39,844 nt of DNA, taken from NCBI GenBank assembly GCA_945874755.1, contig CAMCHR010000016.1:1-39844 (forward strand). The letters run 5' to 3'. The notes under the pieces are model-generated. The model was not told the DNA's origin. It did not search any database and saw nothing but the letters and a program-made list of their open reading frames with translations. This document shows positions 23,408-31,383 of the stretch, piece after piece (the first letter of the stretch is position 1; the number at the start of each line of letters is the position of its first letter). This stretch comes from Chitinophaga pinensis. Lineage in GTDB: Bacteria; Bacteroidota; Bacteroidia; Chitinophagales; Chitinophagaceae. The position numbers were made by a program, and so were the translations under genes.

Positions 23408-23481
23408 TAGCGAGAACGAGATTTGAACTCGTGACCTCAGGGTTATGAATCCTGTGCTCTAACCAACTGAGCTACCTCGCC
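23408..23481 (-). tRNA. tRNA-Met (CAT anticodon), restored by the element
   Basis: A complete 74-nt cloverleaf without encoded CCA. The acceptor arm is GGCGAGG with UCUCGCU (G-U pairs at both ends), the D arm GCTC/GAGC, and the anticodon loop TTCATAA reads CAT. The T arm is ACGAG/CTCGT and the discriminator is A. The anticodon stem has an A31-C39 mismatch. The 1:72 and D-arm features suggest elongator Met rather than initiator. The 5' half is chromosomal; the 3' half from 23449 leftwards belongs to the element. Confidence 0.95.
23433..23449 (+). repeat. attR core, 17-bp direct repeat
   Basis: It is identical to 133-149 and lies in the anticodon arm of the intact tRNA-Met. Crossover within this segment joins the chromosomal 5' half to the element's 3' half. 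Confidence 0.88.
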
Positions 23482-23534
23482 GAATGGTTATTACCCCTTT
23501 TAAGGGGTGGCAAAACTACTTAAATTTTTTGAAT

Positions 23535-24164
23535 TTATGGGTTCACTTTAAGACTAAATACGGATTGTCCTTCAAAAAATCCTTTAAACACATCCCCCTT
23601 CGCGGTTGGGCCAACTCCTGCTGGTGTTCCTGTATAAATTAAGTCCCCAGGGTGAATTGTAAAGTACTCCGTAATGTCCGCTAATATCTTATCCAATGGG
23701 AAGATCATTAAACTAGAATCACCTGTTTGAACAGTGCTTCCGTTTTTTGATAAAGTATAATGAATAGGTGCTGATAAAATTTCTGAAGTTAAAGGATGCC
23801 ATTCACCTAGTATGGCAGCATTGTCAAATGCTTTTGCTTTTTCCCATGGCAGGCCCTTTTCTTTTAATTCATTTTGTACATCTCTTGCTGTAAAATCTAT
23901 ACCCACTGTAATGGCATCGCAATAGTCAATCACAGGGATGCCATTTGGATGTGCCTCGCTTAAATTTTTTCCTTTCTTGCATACACGCAACACCAACTCA
24001 CCTTCAAAATGTAAATCATTGGTAAAACTAGGAATGGAAAAGTTTTCGCCCGCAGCTAGTAATGCAGCATCTGGCTTCATAAATATAATCGCAGAAGTTG
24101 GCACTTCGTTTCCCAACTCATGTGCATGCGCTACATAATTACGTCCAATACAAAATATACTCAT
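23535..24164 (-). CDS. Fumarylacetoacetate hydrolase family protein
   Basis: A 209-aa FAH-fold hydrolase of the short FAHD1/YcgM type. It shows FCIGRNYVAHAHELGN at the start, the metal-binding HFEGELVLRV (about 53-62), GIDFTARDVQNELKEKGLPW, KAFDNAAILG, and the late GDLIYTGTPAGVGP. Family members cleave C-C bonds in acylpyruvates or decarboxylate oxaloacetate; the substrate here cannot be told. It is the first conserved chromosomal gene after the tRNA and lies 10 bp downstream of pth on the same strand. Confidence 0.92.
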   Translation of the reverse strand: MSIFCIGRNYVAHAHELGNEVPTSAIIFMKPDAALLAAGENFSIPSFTNDLHFEGELVLRVCKKGKNLSEAHPNGIPVIDYCDAITVGIDFTARDVQNELKEKGLPWEKAKAFDNAAILGEWHPLTSEILSAPIHYTLSKNGSTVQTGDSSLMIFPLDKILADITEYFTIHPGDLIYTGTPAGVGPTAKGDVFKGFFEGQSVFSLKVNP

Positions 24165-24174
24165 AACAATATGT

Positions 24175-24756
24175 TTAATCTACTTTAATATCTAATCCGT
24201 TGGCGAAGGTCATGGTTCGCGATAATCCTATTGTAGCAAATGACTCTATGACTTCTACCGATTTTTCAATTTTGATATCAATCAATTTTCTTTCAGTCTG
24301 CGCCCATCTACCCAACACAAAATCTATCTGTTGTCCTTTTGCAAAATCATTCCCAATACCAAATCTTAATTTAGGATAAGCGTCCGTGCCAATTGTCAAT
24401 TGAATGTCTTTTAATCCATTGTGTCCCGCATCTGAACCTGAGGCACGCAAGCGAAGTTTAGAGGTTGGTAATGCTAAATCGTCTACAATGGTTAAGGTAT
24501 TTTCCAATACAATTTTCTCTTTATCCATCCAGTATTTAAAGGCCTTACCACTTAGGTTCATGAAGGTAGTTGGCTTAACACAAACAAAGGTTTTGCCTTT
24601 CCATTTCACTTCAGATACTTCAGCCAATCGGTCTACTTTAAAGAAGCCGCCGTGCTTGATAACAAAAGCATCCAATACGTCAAATCCAATATTATGACGG
24701 GTATGCGCATATTCTGCACCTACATTGCCTAAGCCTATGAGTAAAAATTTTGACAT
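24175..24756 (-). CDS. pth: Peptidyl-tRNA hydrolase
   Basis: This 193-aa enzyme frees tRNA from stalled peptidyl-tRNA. The signature FLLIGLGNVGAEYAHTRHNI with catalytic N11 and H21 is present, as are the VKPTTFMNLSG stretch, TIVDDLALP with the supporting Asp, and GSDAGHNGLKDI. Length is normal. A TACTTTTG -7-like box (minus strand, 24773-24780) lies 16 bp upstream of the start, without a good -33 partner. It lies downstream of rplY on the same strand, as in many bacteria, but terminators separate the two. Confidence 0.97.
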   Translation of the reverse strand: MSKFLLIGLGNVGAEYAHTRHNIGFDVLDAFVIKHGGFFKVDRLAEVSEVKWKGKTFVCVKPTTFMNLSGKAFKYWMDKEKIVLENTLTIVDDLALPTSKLRLRASGSDAGHNGLKDIQLTIGTDAYPKLRFGIGNDFAKGQQIDFVLGRWAQTERKLIDIKIEKSVEVIESFATIGLSRTMTFANGLDIKVD

Positions 24757-24811
24757 ATGATTGCTTCGAATTCAAAAGTAAAGAAAATTCTTCCAGTTAC
24801 CCCATAAAACC

Positions 24812-24829
24812 AAAATCCCGTCAGGGATT
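24812..24829. terminator. Small hairpin between rplY and pth
   Basis: AAATCCC/GGGATTT arms with a GTCA loop form the third of three successive hairpins in this gap. It may reinforce termination; there is only a modest T-run. Confidence 0.4.
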
Positions 24830-24845
24830 TAAAAATCATCAGAGG

Positions 24846-24888
24846 TTTTTTAGGGTAGCCTTAAATTCTTAAAGGCTACCCTAAAAAA
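24846..24888. terminator. Strong bidirectional terminator between rplY and pth
   Basis: Perfect 17-bp arms (24846-24862 and 24872-24888), TTTTTTAGGGTAGCCTT and its complement, enclose a 9-nt loop. The stem has T-runs on either strand. Confidence 0.85.
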
Positions 24889-24890
24889 CA

Positions 24891-24914
24891 AACCCCCTGA
24901 TTGCTCAGAGGGTT
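24891..24914 (-). terminator. rplY proximal terminator
   Basis: Ten-bp arms with one mismatch (AACCCCCTGA and TCAGAGGGTT) lie about 22 bp past the rplY stop, followed on the minus strand by TTTGTTTTTT. Confidence 0.7.
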
Positions 24915-24936
24915 TTGATATTCAAATGAATTTGAA

Positions 24937-25524
24937 TTATTTCTTATCTACTTTTGCAGCCTCTGATTCTTCTTGTTTTAATTGACGTGTCATTACTACA
25001 GAAGCAACCGGTATACGTGGAGAATTCATGATCTCCATGTTTGGTACTTTAATATCTTCGATACGTATGTTTGCGTTCAATTCTAAATTAGTGATATCTA
25101 ATTCGATAAACTCTCTTAAGTCTTTAGGTAAAGCTTTCACTTTAACCGCTTTTACTTTAGAAACTAATTTACCACCTGCTTTCACACCTACAGATGCTCC
25201 AACAAACTTCAATGGTAAAGTAGCTACGACTTTCTTATCATCCACTAACTCTAATAAGTCAACGTGTAATAATAAATCAGATACTTTGTCAAATTGTAGG
25301 TCTTTCAAAATACTTCTGTATTTTTTCCCGTCAATAGTAACTTCAGCGATTAAGAATTCACTTGTGTACACTAAAGGCTTAAAAGCCTTTGCAGAAGCAT
25401 AAAAGTTCACTTCTGTAGCACCCCCGTAAATTACAGCTGGCACGTTTTCCTGAGAGCGGATTTGGCGGGCGGCTTTTTTGCCAGACTCGGTCCTCAAGTG
25501 TCCTTCGATTGTAATTGTCTTCAT
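24937..25524 (-). CDS. rplY: 50S ribosomal protein L25 / CTC family
   Basis: A 195-aa 5S-rRNA-binding ribosomal protein of the long TL5/CTC form. The N-terminal L25 domain has GHLRTESGKKAARQIRSQENVPAVIYGG-like features (GHLRTESGKKAARQIR, VPAVIYGG), SILKDLQFD and LLHVDLLEL. The C-terminal beta domain (LREFIELDITNLELN, IRIEDIKVPNM) is followed by an acidic/lysine tail. A TTTG-N20-TACCTTTG promoter is present. Placement between prs and pth is a conserved order (prs-rplY-pth). Confidence 0.96.
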   Translation of the reverse strand: MKTITIEGHLRTESGKKAARQIRSQENVPAVIYGGATEVNFYASAKAFKPLVYTSEFLIAEVTIDGKKYRSILKDLQFDKVSDLLLHVDLLELVDDKKVVATLPLKFVGASVGVKAGGKLVSKVKAVKVKALPKDLREFIELDITNLELNANIRIEDIKVPNMEIMNSPRIPVASVVMTRQLKQEESEAAKVDKK

Positions 25525-25548
25525 GGTTTAAAATTTAAATATGGACGG

Positions 25549-25580
25549 CAAAGGTAATGAAATAAAAAGAAGCAACCAAA
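25549..25580 (-). promoter_or_regulatory. rplY promoter (Bacteroidota type)
   Basis: On the minus strand TTTG (25580-25577), 20 bp, then TACCTTTG (25556-25549) fits the Bacteroidota consensus TTTG-N19-TAnnTTTG within one base of spacing. The TTTG is the loop of the prs terminator hairpin. Confidence 0.65.
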
Positions 25581-25586
25581 GTTGCT
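25562..25586 (-). terminator. prs terminator
   Basis: AGCAAC/GTTGCT stem with a 4-nt loop (25571-25586), then a T-rich tail TCTTTTTATT on the minus strand. It lies about 35 bp past the prs stop. Confidence 0.75.
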
Positions 25587-25620
25587 CCTAATTATTTATA
25601 TTATATTGAAAATCAGTCTA

Positions 25621-26577
25621 TTACTGGTTTCTAGCCTTCAATTGTGAATGCACAAATAGGCTGGTAATACTCTTATTTTCATAGGCATTGCGAATAGCGA
25701 TTGCAAACAAGTCGGCTACGGTCAATACCTTGATTTTAGTTGATTCAGATTTCAAAGGAATGGTATCACATACCACTAGTTCTTCTAAAACAGAGCTGTC
25801 GATGTTTTCGTATGCTTTGCCACTTAAAACTGGATGGGTAATCAATGCACGGACTGTTCTAGCTCCTTTCTCTTTCAATAAGGCTGCCGCTTTAACCAAA
25901 GTACCTCCAGTATCACAGATATCATCAATAATCACAATGTCTTTTCCAGTCACATCTCCAATCACCACCATGCTTGCAATCTCATTGGCACGTTTTCTGT
26001 GCTTATCACAGATCACCATTTCTGCATTAAAATAGTTTGCTACTTCACGCACACGATTTGTACTTCCTACATCCGGTGCTGCAAAAGCCAAATTCTGTAA
26101 ATTAAGTGACTCTATATAAGGTATGAAAATAGCTGAGCTATCTAAGTGATCTACTGGCACATCAAAGAAGCCTTGAATTTGTGCAGCGTGTAAATCCATT
26201 GTGATAACCCTGTTAGCGCCTGCTGCTTCTAATAAAGTAGCAATTAATTTAGCGCCAATCGCCACACGTGGTTTGTCTTTTCGATCTTGTCTAGCAAAAC
26301 CATAATAAGGAACGACTGCAATAATTTTATAAGCACTTGCTCTTTTAGCGGCATCAATCATCATCAATAATTCCATTAAATTATCGGTGGGTGCATAAGT
26401 ACTTTGTACTAAAAAAACATAGTCCCCTCTGATACTTTCCAAAAAGATAGGTTGGAATTCACCGTCACTAAATTTTTGGATATTTATTTTACCAATGGGG
26501 GCACCAAAACGTTGTGCAATTTTTTCGGCTAGCGCCTGCGAGCCATTGCCCGCGAAAATTTTAACTGAAGGATTCAT
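25621..26577 (-). CDS. prs: Ribose-phosphate pyrophosphokinase
   Basis: A 318-aa PRPP synthetase from the ATG at 26577 (MNPSVKIFAGNGSQALAEKI). The frame remains open for 31 more codons upstream, but that extension is not family-like. Recognisable are FSDGEFQPIFLESIRGDYVFLVQS-type strands, the ATP-binding YGFARQDRK, the DLHAAQIQGFFD loop, and the PRPP-binding VIIDDICDTGGTL. It makes PRPP from ribose-5-phosphate and ATP for nucleotide, His and Trp synthesis. A TACCTTTG box lies about 14 bp before the start, without a clear -33 element. Confidence 0.97.
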   Translation of the reverse strand: MNPSVKIFAGNGSQALAEKIAQRFGAPIGKINIQKFSDGEFQPIFLESIRGDYVFLVQSTYAPTDNLMELLMMIDAAKRASAYKIIAVVPYYGFARQDRKDKPRVAIGAKLIATLLEAAGANRVITMDLHAAQIQGFFDVPVDHLDSSAIFIPYIESLNLQNLAFAAPDVGSTNRVREVANYFNAEMVICDKHRKRANEIASMVVIGDVTGKDIVIIDDICDTGGTLVKAAALLKEKGARTVRALITHPVLSGKAYENIDSSVLEELVVCDTIPLKSESTKIKVLTVADLFAIAIRNAYENKSITSLFVHSQLKARNQ

Positions 26578-26743
26578 AAGGGTAAAATGTGCTTCAAAGG
26601 TATTGATATCGTGCACATGTTTTTGGCTATTCTGCTGCAAATTTTCAACAAAAAGTAAAGTTATGCACAACTGCCTGTAAGAAGCCGGTATTTGTACGCA
26701 GAATTAGCAGTTCTATAAAAAATATATTTGAACAAAATTGTTT

Positions 26744-27436
26744 ATGCAACCCAGCAATATCCGACTTTGGGCAGAACAAGATCAACCCATCTATAAATTT
26801 AGCACCAAGGGCGCCGATCATTTAAGCGATGTTGAATTATTAGCCATTCTAATTCAACATGGCACAGCTACACAGAATGCCATTGAATTAGCCAGAAGCT
26901 TACTTGCTACCACAGACAATAGCCTTAAGAAATTTGCTGCATATAGTGTGCGGGATATTGTGAATCTAAAAATTAAAGGGATTGGAAAGATCAAAGCAGT
27001 GCGGATCTTAGCTGCTATAGAACTAGGTTCCAGAAGGATTGATTTAATGGACAAACAAGCCACCATTCATCATAGCCGTGATGTGGCCATGCATCTTAAA
27101 AATAAATTGCAGTTTGAACAACGTGAAGTATTTATGTTGCTTTTATTGAATCAAGCAAATAAAATCATCCACGAGGCCGTATTAAGTGAGGGTGGTATCA
27201 CAGGCACGGTGGCAGATCCTAGAATTATTTTTAAACTGGTAATTAGCCACGGCGCCACTGGTTTTATCATCTGCCATAACCATCCAAGTGGGCAATTAAG
27301 ACCTAGCAGAATGGATGATACCCTGACAGAAAAAATCAAGAAAGGGGCTGCACTTTTTGACATTAAATTAATTGACCATTTAATCGTCAGCTCAGAGGGC
27401 TATTATAGCTATGCAGAACAACATCCCAATTGGTAG
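26744..27436 (+). CDS. radC: RadC family protein (JAB/MPN domain)
   Basis: A 230-aa UPF0758/RadC protein from the ATG at 26744; a TTG two codons earlier is possible. The N-terminal helix-hairpin-helix region (LSDVELLAILIQHGT, LKIKGIGKIKAVRILAAIELG) leads into the metal-binding JAB motif HNHPSGQLRPSRMD. Length is normal. Despite the name, a direct DNA-repair role is doubtful, and many homologues sit on mobile elements; this one is chromosomal. It is convergent with the DUF3467 gene. Confidence 0.95.
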   Translation: MQPSNIRLWAEQDQPIYKFSTKGADHLSDVELLAILIQHGTATQNAIELARSLLATTDNSLKKFAAYSVRDIVNLKIKGIGKIKAVRILAAIELGSRRIDLMDKQATIHHSRDVAMHLKNKLQFEQREVFMLLLLNQANKIIHEAVLSEGGITGTVADPRIIFKLVISHGATGFIICHNHPSGQLRPSRMDDTLTEKIKKGAALFDIKLIDHLIVSSEGYYSYAEQHPNW

Positions 27437-27449
27437 ACTGTCTTTAAGA

Positions 27450-27758
27450 CTAGGCCTGAGCAGTTGGACCGCCAAAATTCATTGGGATCTCTATCTGCTC
27501 CATATCTCCTATTGGACCATGCGCAGCTTCATATCTTTCAATATTTTCTACCATGGCTTTCATAAAACGCTTGGCATGCATCGGTGTTAAAATCACACGT
27601 GACTTTACTTTGCTCTTTGGGGTGCCTGGCATCACATTTACAAAATCAATCACAAACTCTGCATTGCTATGCGTAATAATCGCCAAGTTGGCATAAGTAC
27701 CTTCCGCAATCTCTTCTGAGATTTCGATATTTAAAGGTTGGTTCGGGTTTTGTTCCAT
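27450..27758 (-). CDS. DUF3467 protein
   Basis: A 102-aa small cytoplasmic protein. The signature EISEEIAEGTYANLAIITHS, then EFVIDFVNVMPGTPKSKVKS, RVILTPMHAKRFMKAM, and a final ENIERYEAAHGPI is that of DUF3467, widespread in Bacteroidota. Function is unknown. It is divergent from folD by 62 bp and convergent with radC by 13 bp. Confidence 0.93.
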   Translation of the reverse strand: MEQNPNQPLNIEISEEIAEGTYANLAIITHSNAEFVIDFVNVMPGTPKSKVKSRVILTPMHAKRFMKAMVENIERYEAAHGPIGDMEQIEIPMNFGGPTAQA

Positions 27759-27808
27759 AAACTAAATTAAGAGTCCAAAGATACGAGGGAACGAATCTTA
27801 AAAAGAAC

Positions 27809-27816
27809 TAAATTTG
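27809..27816 (+). promoter_or_regulatory. folD -7 box next to the start codon
   Basis: TAAATTTG fits TAnnTTTG and lies just 4 nt before the folD ATG at 27821. No TTTG lies 19 bp upstream. If used, the transcript would be leaderless or nearly so. Confidence 0.45.
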
Positions 27817-27820
27817 CGCC

Positions 27821-28699
27821 ATGTTAGTATTAGACGGAAAAATGGCCTCAGCGGCAGTCAAGGCAAGCTTATTAGAACAAACTACAGCATTAAAGGCTGC
27901 GGGTAAAAGAACGCCCCATTTAGCAGCCATTTTAGTGGGTAACAATGGTGCAAGCGAAACTTATGTAGCAAGTAAAGTAAGAAACTGCGAAGAGACCGGC
28001 TTTGGATCTTCCCTTTTCCGTTTTGAAGAGACTGTATCAGAGGCTGAATTATTAGCGCAGATTGAAGCATTGAATACCAACGAAAATGTAGATGGTATTT
28101 TAGTACAATTACCACTTCCTAAACATATTGACGACGCAAAAGTGATTCAGGCGATTGATCCTAAAAAAGATGTGGATGGATTTCATCCCTCCAATGCGGG
28201 TAGACTAGTGCAAGGACTCAGTACATTTATTCCTGCAACACCTTATGGTGTGCTACTTATGTTCGAGCATTTTAATATTGAGACAAAAGGTAAACGCGCA
28301 GTGGTGATTGGAAGAAGTAATATTGTAGGTAGACCAATGAGTATTTTATTAAGCTCAGATCATCCACAAGGAAACTGCACTGTTACTTGTTGTCATAGAT
28401 ATACACCAAAAGAAGACTTGATTGAAATCTGTTCCAAAGCAGATATCCTTGTTGTAGCGGTGGGTATGCCAGATTTTATAGATGCGAGTATGATTAAGCC
28501 AGGTGCAGTGATTATTGATGTAGGTATTACTAGGGTTACAGATGCCACTGCAGCAAAAGGTTTTAGAATTAAGGGAGATGTAAATTATGCATCTGCTATT
28601 ACAGTAGCATCGGCAGTAACACCTGTTCCAGGTGGCGTTGGTTTAATGACCATCGCAGGCTTATTAAAAAACACAATGAAGGCCTACCAAGGTTTATAA
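27821..28699 (+). CDS. folD: Bifunctional methylenetetrahydrofolate dehydrogenase/cyclohydrolase
   Basis: A 292-aa FolD. It has the substrate pocket ETYVASKVRNCEETGF with catalytic lysine, VDGILVQLPLPKHID, the VDGFHPSNAGRL strand, PATPYGVLLMFE, the NAD(P)-binding VVIGRSNIVGRPMSILL, and the C-terminal PVPGGVGLMTIAGLL. It interconverts 5,10-methylene- and 10-formyl-THF, thus working in the same one-carbon pathway as glyA at 38 kb. queE follows in the same direction, 18 bp later. Confidence 0.98.
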   Translation: MLVLDGKMASAAVKASLLEQTTALKAAGKRTPHLAAILVGNNGASETYVASKVRNCEETGFGSSLFRFEETVSEAELLAQIEALNTNENVDGILVQLPLPKHIDDAKVIQAIDPKKDVDGFHPSNAGRLVQGLSTFIPATPYGVLLMFEHFNIETKGKRAVVIGRSNIVGRPMSILLSSDHPQGNCTVTCCHRYTPKEDLIEICSKADILVVAVGMPDFIDASMIKPGAVIIDVGITRVTDATAAKGFRIKGDVNYASAITVASAVTPVPGGVGLMTIAGLLKNTMKAYQGL

Positions 28700-28717
28700 A
28701 TCATTTAAATAAATACA

Positions 28718-29326
28718 TTGAGCAACATTCCTTCTTATCCAGTAATGGAACTATTTTATTCTTTACAAGGTGAAGGTTATCATCAGGGCAAAGCTGCATT
28801 TTTTATTCGCTTAGCTGGATGTGATGTGGGCTGTGTATGGTGTGATGTAAAAGACAGTTGGGATGCGAGTAAGCATCCGGTATTATCTGTAGAAGAAATT
28901 GTAAATGCGGCGGCGGCGCATCCAAGTCGTATTGCGATTGTCACAGGAGGCGAACCCTTATTGCACCAATTAGATCCTTTAACGACTGCACTAAAAGCTG
29001 CGGGATTTCAAACACATATAGAAACATCTGGATCTAGTCCTATGAGTGGATCCTGGGATTGGATTTGTTTATCGCCAAAAAAATTCAAAGCCGCATTGCC
29101 AGAAGCAGTGAAAGCTGCGGACGAATTAAAAGTGGTTGTATTCAATACATCCGATTTTACATTTGCTAATTCCTTTGTGAACGATGTTGATTCAGATTGC
29201 AAAAAATACCTTCAACCAGAATGGGAGAAGTCAGATGCTATGACACCACTTGTGATTGAATACATTAAGACCAATCCAAGCTGGGAATTAAGCGCGCAAT
29301 TGCATAAGTATATTCAAGTTCCTTAA
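28718..29326 (+). CDS. queE: 7-carboxy-7-deazaguanine synthase (radical SAM)
   Basis: A 202-aa QueE, acting in queuosine precursor synthesis. It starts with TTG at 28718; the first in-frame ATG (M10) would cut into the conserved PVMELFYSLQGEG. The iron-sulphur motif is C-x3-C-x2-C in AGCDVGCVWCDVKDSWD, typical of Bacteroidota QueE. VTGGEPLLH and HIETSGSSPM follow, binding SAM and substrate. WDWICLSPKKF is the usual next strand. It lies 18 bp after folD and is probably co-transcribed. Confidence 0.92.
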   Translation: MSNIPSYPVMELFYSLQGEGYHQGKAAFFIRLAGCDVGCVWCDVKDSWDASKHPVLSVEEIVNAAAAHPSRIAIVTGGEPLLHQLDPLTTALKAAGFQTHIETSGSSPMSGSWDWICLSPKKFKAALPEAVKAADELKVVVFNTSDFTFANSFVNDVDSDCKKYLQPEWEKSDAMTPLVIEYIKTNPSWELSAQLHKYIQVP

Positions 29327-29359
29327 TTCATTTAAGTACTTATCCTATCTTTATTATAG

Positions 29360-31261
29360 ATGCATTTTCTATTACGATACCAGAAAGGTTTTGCAATTTT
29401 ATTGTGTTGCATAGTATGTAGCACTAATATTATATTGGGACAATCAAAGCAAGCAGCACAAATTTATGAAGCTGGGTTAAGTGCATTGAATAAGAATGAT
29501 GTCCAAAAAGCGATTCAATTATTTAAGCTTGCTGCATCCAAAGACAGTCAATATGTAGACCCTACCATTGCTTTGTTTCAAGTGTATCATGATCAAAAAG
29601 ATTTTGAAAAAGCCATTGAATACTATTTTCAAATAAAAAAAATAGATAGCGCGGCGGCACTGCCTTTTTTAGTAAAACAAGGTATCTCCTTGGCTAGTCT
29701 TGGAAGGTATAATGCTGCTTATAAATTAATTGAACCTTATATAAGTAACAATAGCATGCCAACTTATTTAAAGGATAAAGCAACTGCATTGTTCGCCGTT
29801 TGCCAATTTGCTATTTTAGAAAAAATTGCACCCGAAATTAGCATCCTCAATATGGGTGACAGTATTAACTCCCCTGCTTCTGAGTATTTTCCAACTGTGA
29901 GTATTCAAGACAGTTTGTTTTTATTTATGCGCAGGTTGAATTTAAGTCGAGAAGATTTTTACACCAGCAGTATAGGATCGAATGGATTTTCTGCCGCTAC
30001 CCCATTATCAGATACTTTAAATTTTGCTGCAAAAAAAGGGAGCATGAGTTTGAGTGCCGACTTACAAACATTATACTACGCCGCAGATTATGCAGAGCAA
30101 GGCTATGGACGATATGATATTTATAAAGTACAACGCAGTCCATGGGGATGGTCAAAGCCAAAAAATTTAGGACAAAACATCAATAGCGACTACTGGGAAA
30201 GTGCGCCAAGTGTTGCACCCGACGGCAACTCCTTATATTTTGCCAGTAACCGCCCCGACGGATTTGGCGGGATTGATATTTATGTAGCGTATAAAAATGA
30301 AAAAGGATTTTGGGAAGAAGCCATCAACCTTGGACCATCCATCAATACAAAAGGAGATGATCAAACTCCATTTATTCATGCAGACAATCAGAGTTTATAT
30401 TTTTCAAGCAATGGACGCGCCGGATTCGGTGGCTCAGATATTTATGTGTCAAGAAAAAAAATTGATGGCAACTGGACTACACCTATTAATTTAGGATATC
30501 CCATCAATACTTATGATAATGAAGGCAGTATTGCAGTTGCAAGCAATGGCGCCACTGCCTATATCGCTAGTGATAGAGCAGATAGCAGAGGTGAATTGGA
30601 TATTTATAAAATTACTTTAGCTGAAAACACAAGAGCTTTTAAAACCTGGTTTATCAAAGGACAAATTGTAGATGCGATAACAAAAAAAACAATTGCTGCT
30701 GAATTGCAAATTGTGGACCCAGCTTCTGGTTATCCAATGATGGAAATGCAAATTGACAGCATGGGGCAATTTTTATTGGCGCTGCCTTATTTTGACAGTT
30801 TAGGTTTGAAAATCAATAGTCCAGGCCATGATTATTTGAGCAGCATCCTTCCAATAGATAGTGTAAAATGGATGGCTGGAAAAACATTTGATTTTGCATT
30901 GACACCAATCGAAAAACTATTTACAAAAACATTTAACCAAGTATATTTTGAAACCAATGCTGCCATTTTACAAGCGATATCTAGTGTGGAGTTAGATGCA
31001 GTAGTTAGCTATTTAAAAAATACATCGAACGCTCAAATTTTAATAGAAGGTCATACTGATAATACAGGTATAACAGCCCAAAATAATTTACTTTCTTTAC
31101 AAAGAGCCAATGCCATTGGCGATTACTTACAACAAAAAGGCATTGCGGTGAATCGTATACAGCGCATGGGGTTGGGAGCTACCATGCCTATTGCAGATAA
31201 CAAGACTGCAGCTGGCAGGGCTAAAAATAGAAGAACTAGTTTTACGATTACTTTGAAATAA
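29360..31261 (+). CDS. OmpA-family TPR/PD40 protein, PorE-like
   Basis: A 633-aa exported protein. An N-terminal signal peptide (GFAILLCCIVCSTNIILG) is followed by TPR-type helices (about 30-150) and PD40 beta-propeller repeats (SVAPDGNSLYFASNRPDGFG, SLYFSSNGRAGFGGSDIY). A carboxypeptidase-regulatory-like beta domain (about 425-520) and an OmpA peptidoglycan-binding domain at the C-terminus (ILIEGHTDNTG, LSLQRANAIGDYL, GRAKNRRTSF) complete it. This exact domain order is that of PorE, which anchors the type IX secretion machine to peptidoglycan. The PorE call is by architecture only; other T9SS genes are not in the window. Confidence 0.85.
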   Translation: MHFLLRYQKGFAILLCCIVCSTNIILGQSKQAAQIYEAGLSALNKNDVQKAIQLFKLAASKDSQYVDPTIALFQVYHDQKDFEKAIEYYFQIKKIDSAAALPFLVKQGISLASLGRYNAAYKLIEPYISNNSMPTYLKDKATALFAVCQFAILEKIAPEISILNMGDSINSPASEYFPTVSIQDSLFLFMRRLNLSREDFYTSSIGSNGFSAATPLSDTLNFAAKKGSMSLSADLQTLYYAADYAEQGYGRYDIYKVQRSPWGWSKPKNLGQNINSDYWESAPSVAPDGNSLYFASNRPDGFGGIDIYVAYKNEKGFWEEAINLGPSINTKGDDQTPFIHADNQSLYFSSNGRAGFGGSDIYVSRKKIDGNWTTPINLGYPINTYDNEGSIAVASNGATAYIASDRADSRGELDIYKITLAENTRAFKTWFIKGQIVDAITKKTIAAELQIVDPASGYPMMEMQIDSMGQFLLALPYFDSLGLKINSPGHDYLSSILPIDSVKWMAGKTFDFALTPIEKLFTKTFNQVYFETNAAILQAISSVELDAVVSYLKNTSNAQILIEGHTDNTGITAQNNLLSLQRANAIGDYLQQKGIAVNRIQRMGLGATMPIADNKTAAGRAKNRRTSFTITLK

Positions 31262-31383
31262 AAAATCATTCTTACATAAGCGTATCCATACCGTACATTG
31301 AATTGTACATAAACAACTTTTTTGAATTTAATTCGCGTATTAATACTTGAATTTTGTAAAGTATTTTTTCGGATGTTCAAACA

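Larger units (their letters stand above)
133..23449. mobile_element. 23.3-kb integrative element in tRNA-Met carrying restriction/defence genes
   Basis: The element is bounded by the 17-bp tRNA-derived repeats and carries a tyrosine integrase at the tRNA-proximal end, a preceding small excisionase candidate, an RHH protein, a replication-initiator-like gene and phage-type small proteins. The left two thirds is cargo: two methylase-based restriction systems, a WYL-regulated nuclease operon and a DUF2779 nuclease. I find no relaxase, type IV secretion, capsid, portal, tail or terminase gene, so it is neither a complete prophage nor a self-transmissible conjugative element. Its sequence is visibly more A+T rich than the flanking housekeeping genes. 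Whether it is a phage satellite, a relic or a replicating integrative plasmid is open. Confidence 0.88.

Noticed and set aside
133-23449. Complete prophage
   Set aside because: There are no capsid, portal, tail, lysis or terminase genes among the products.
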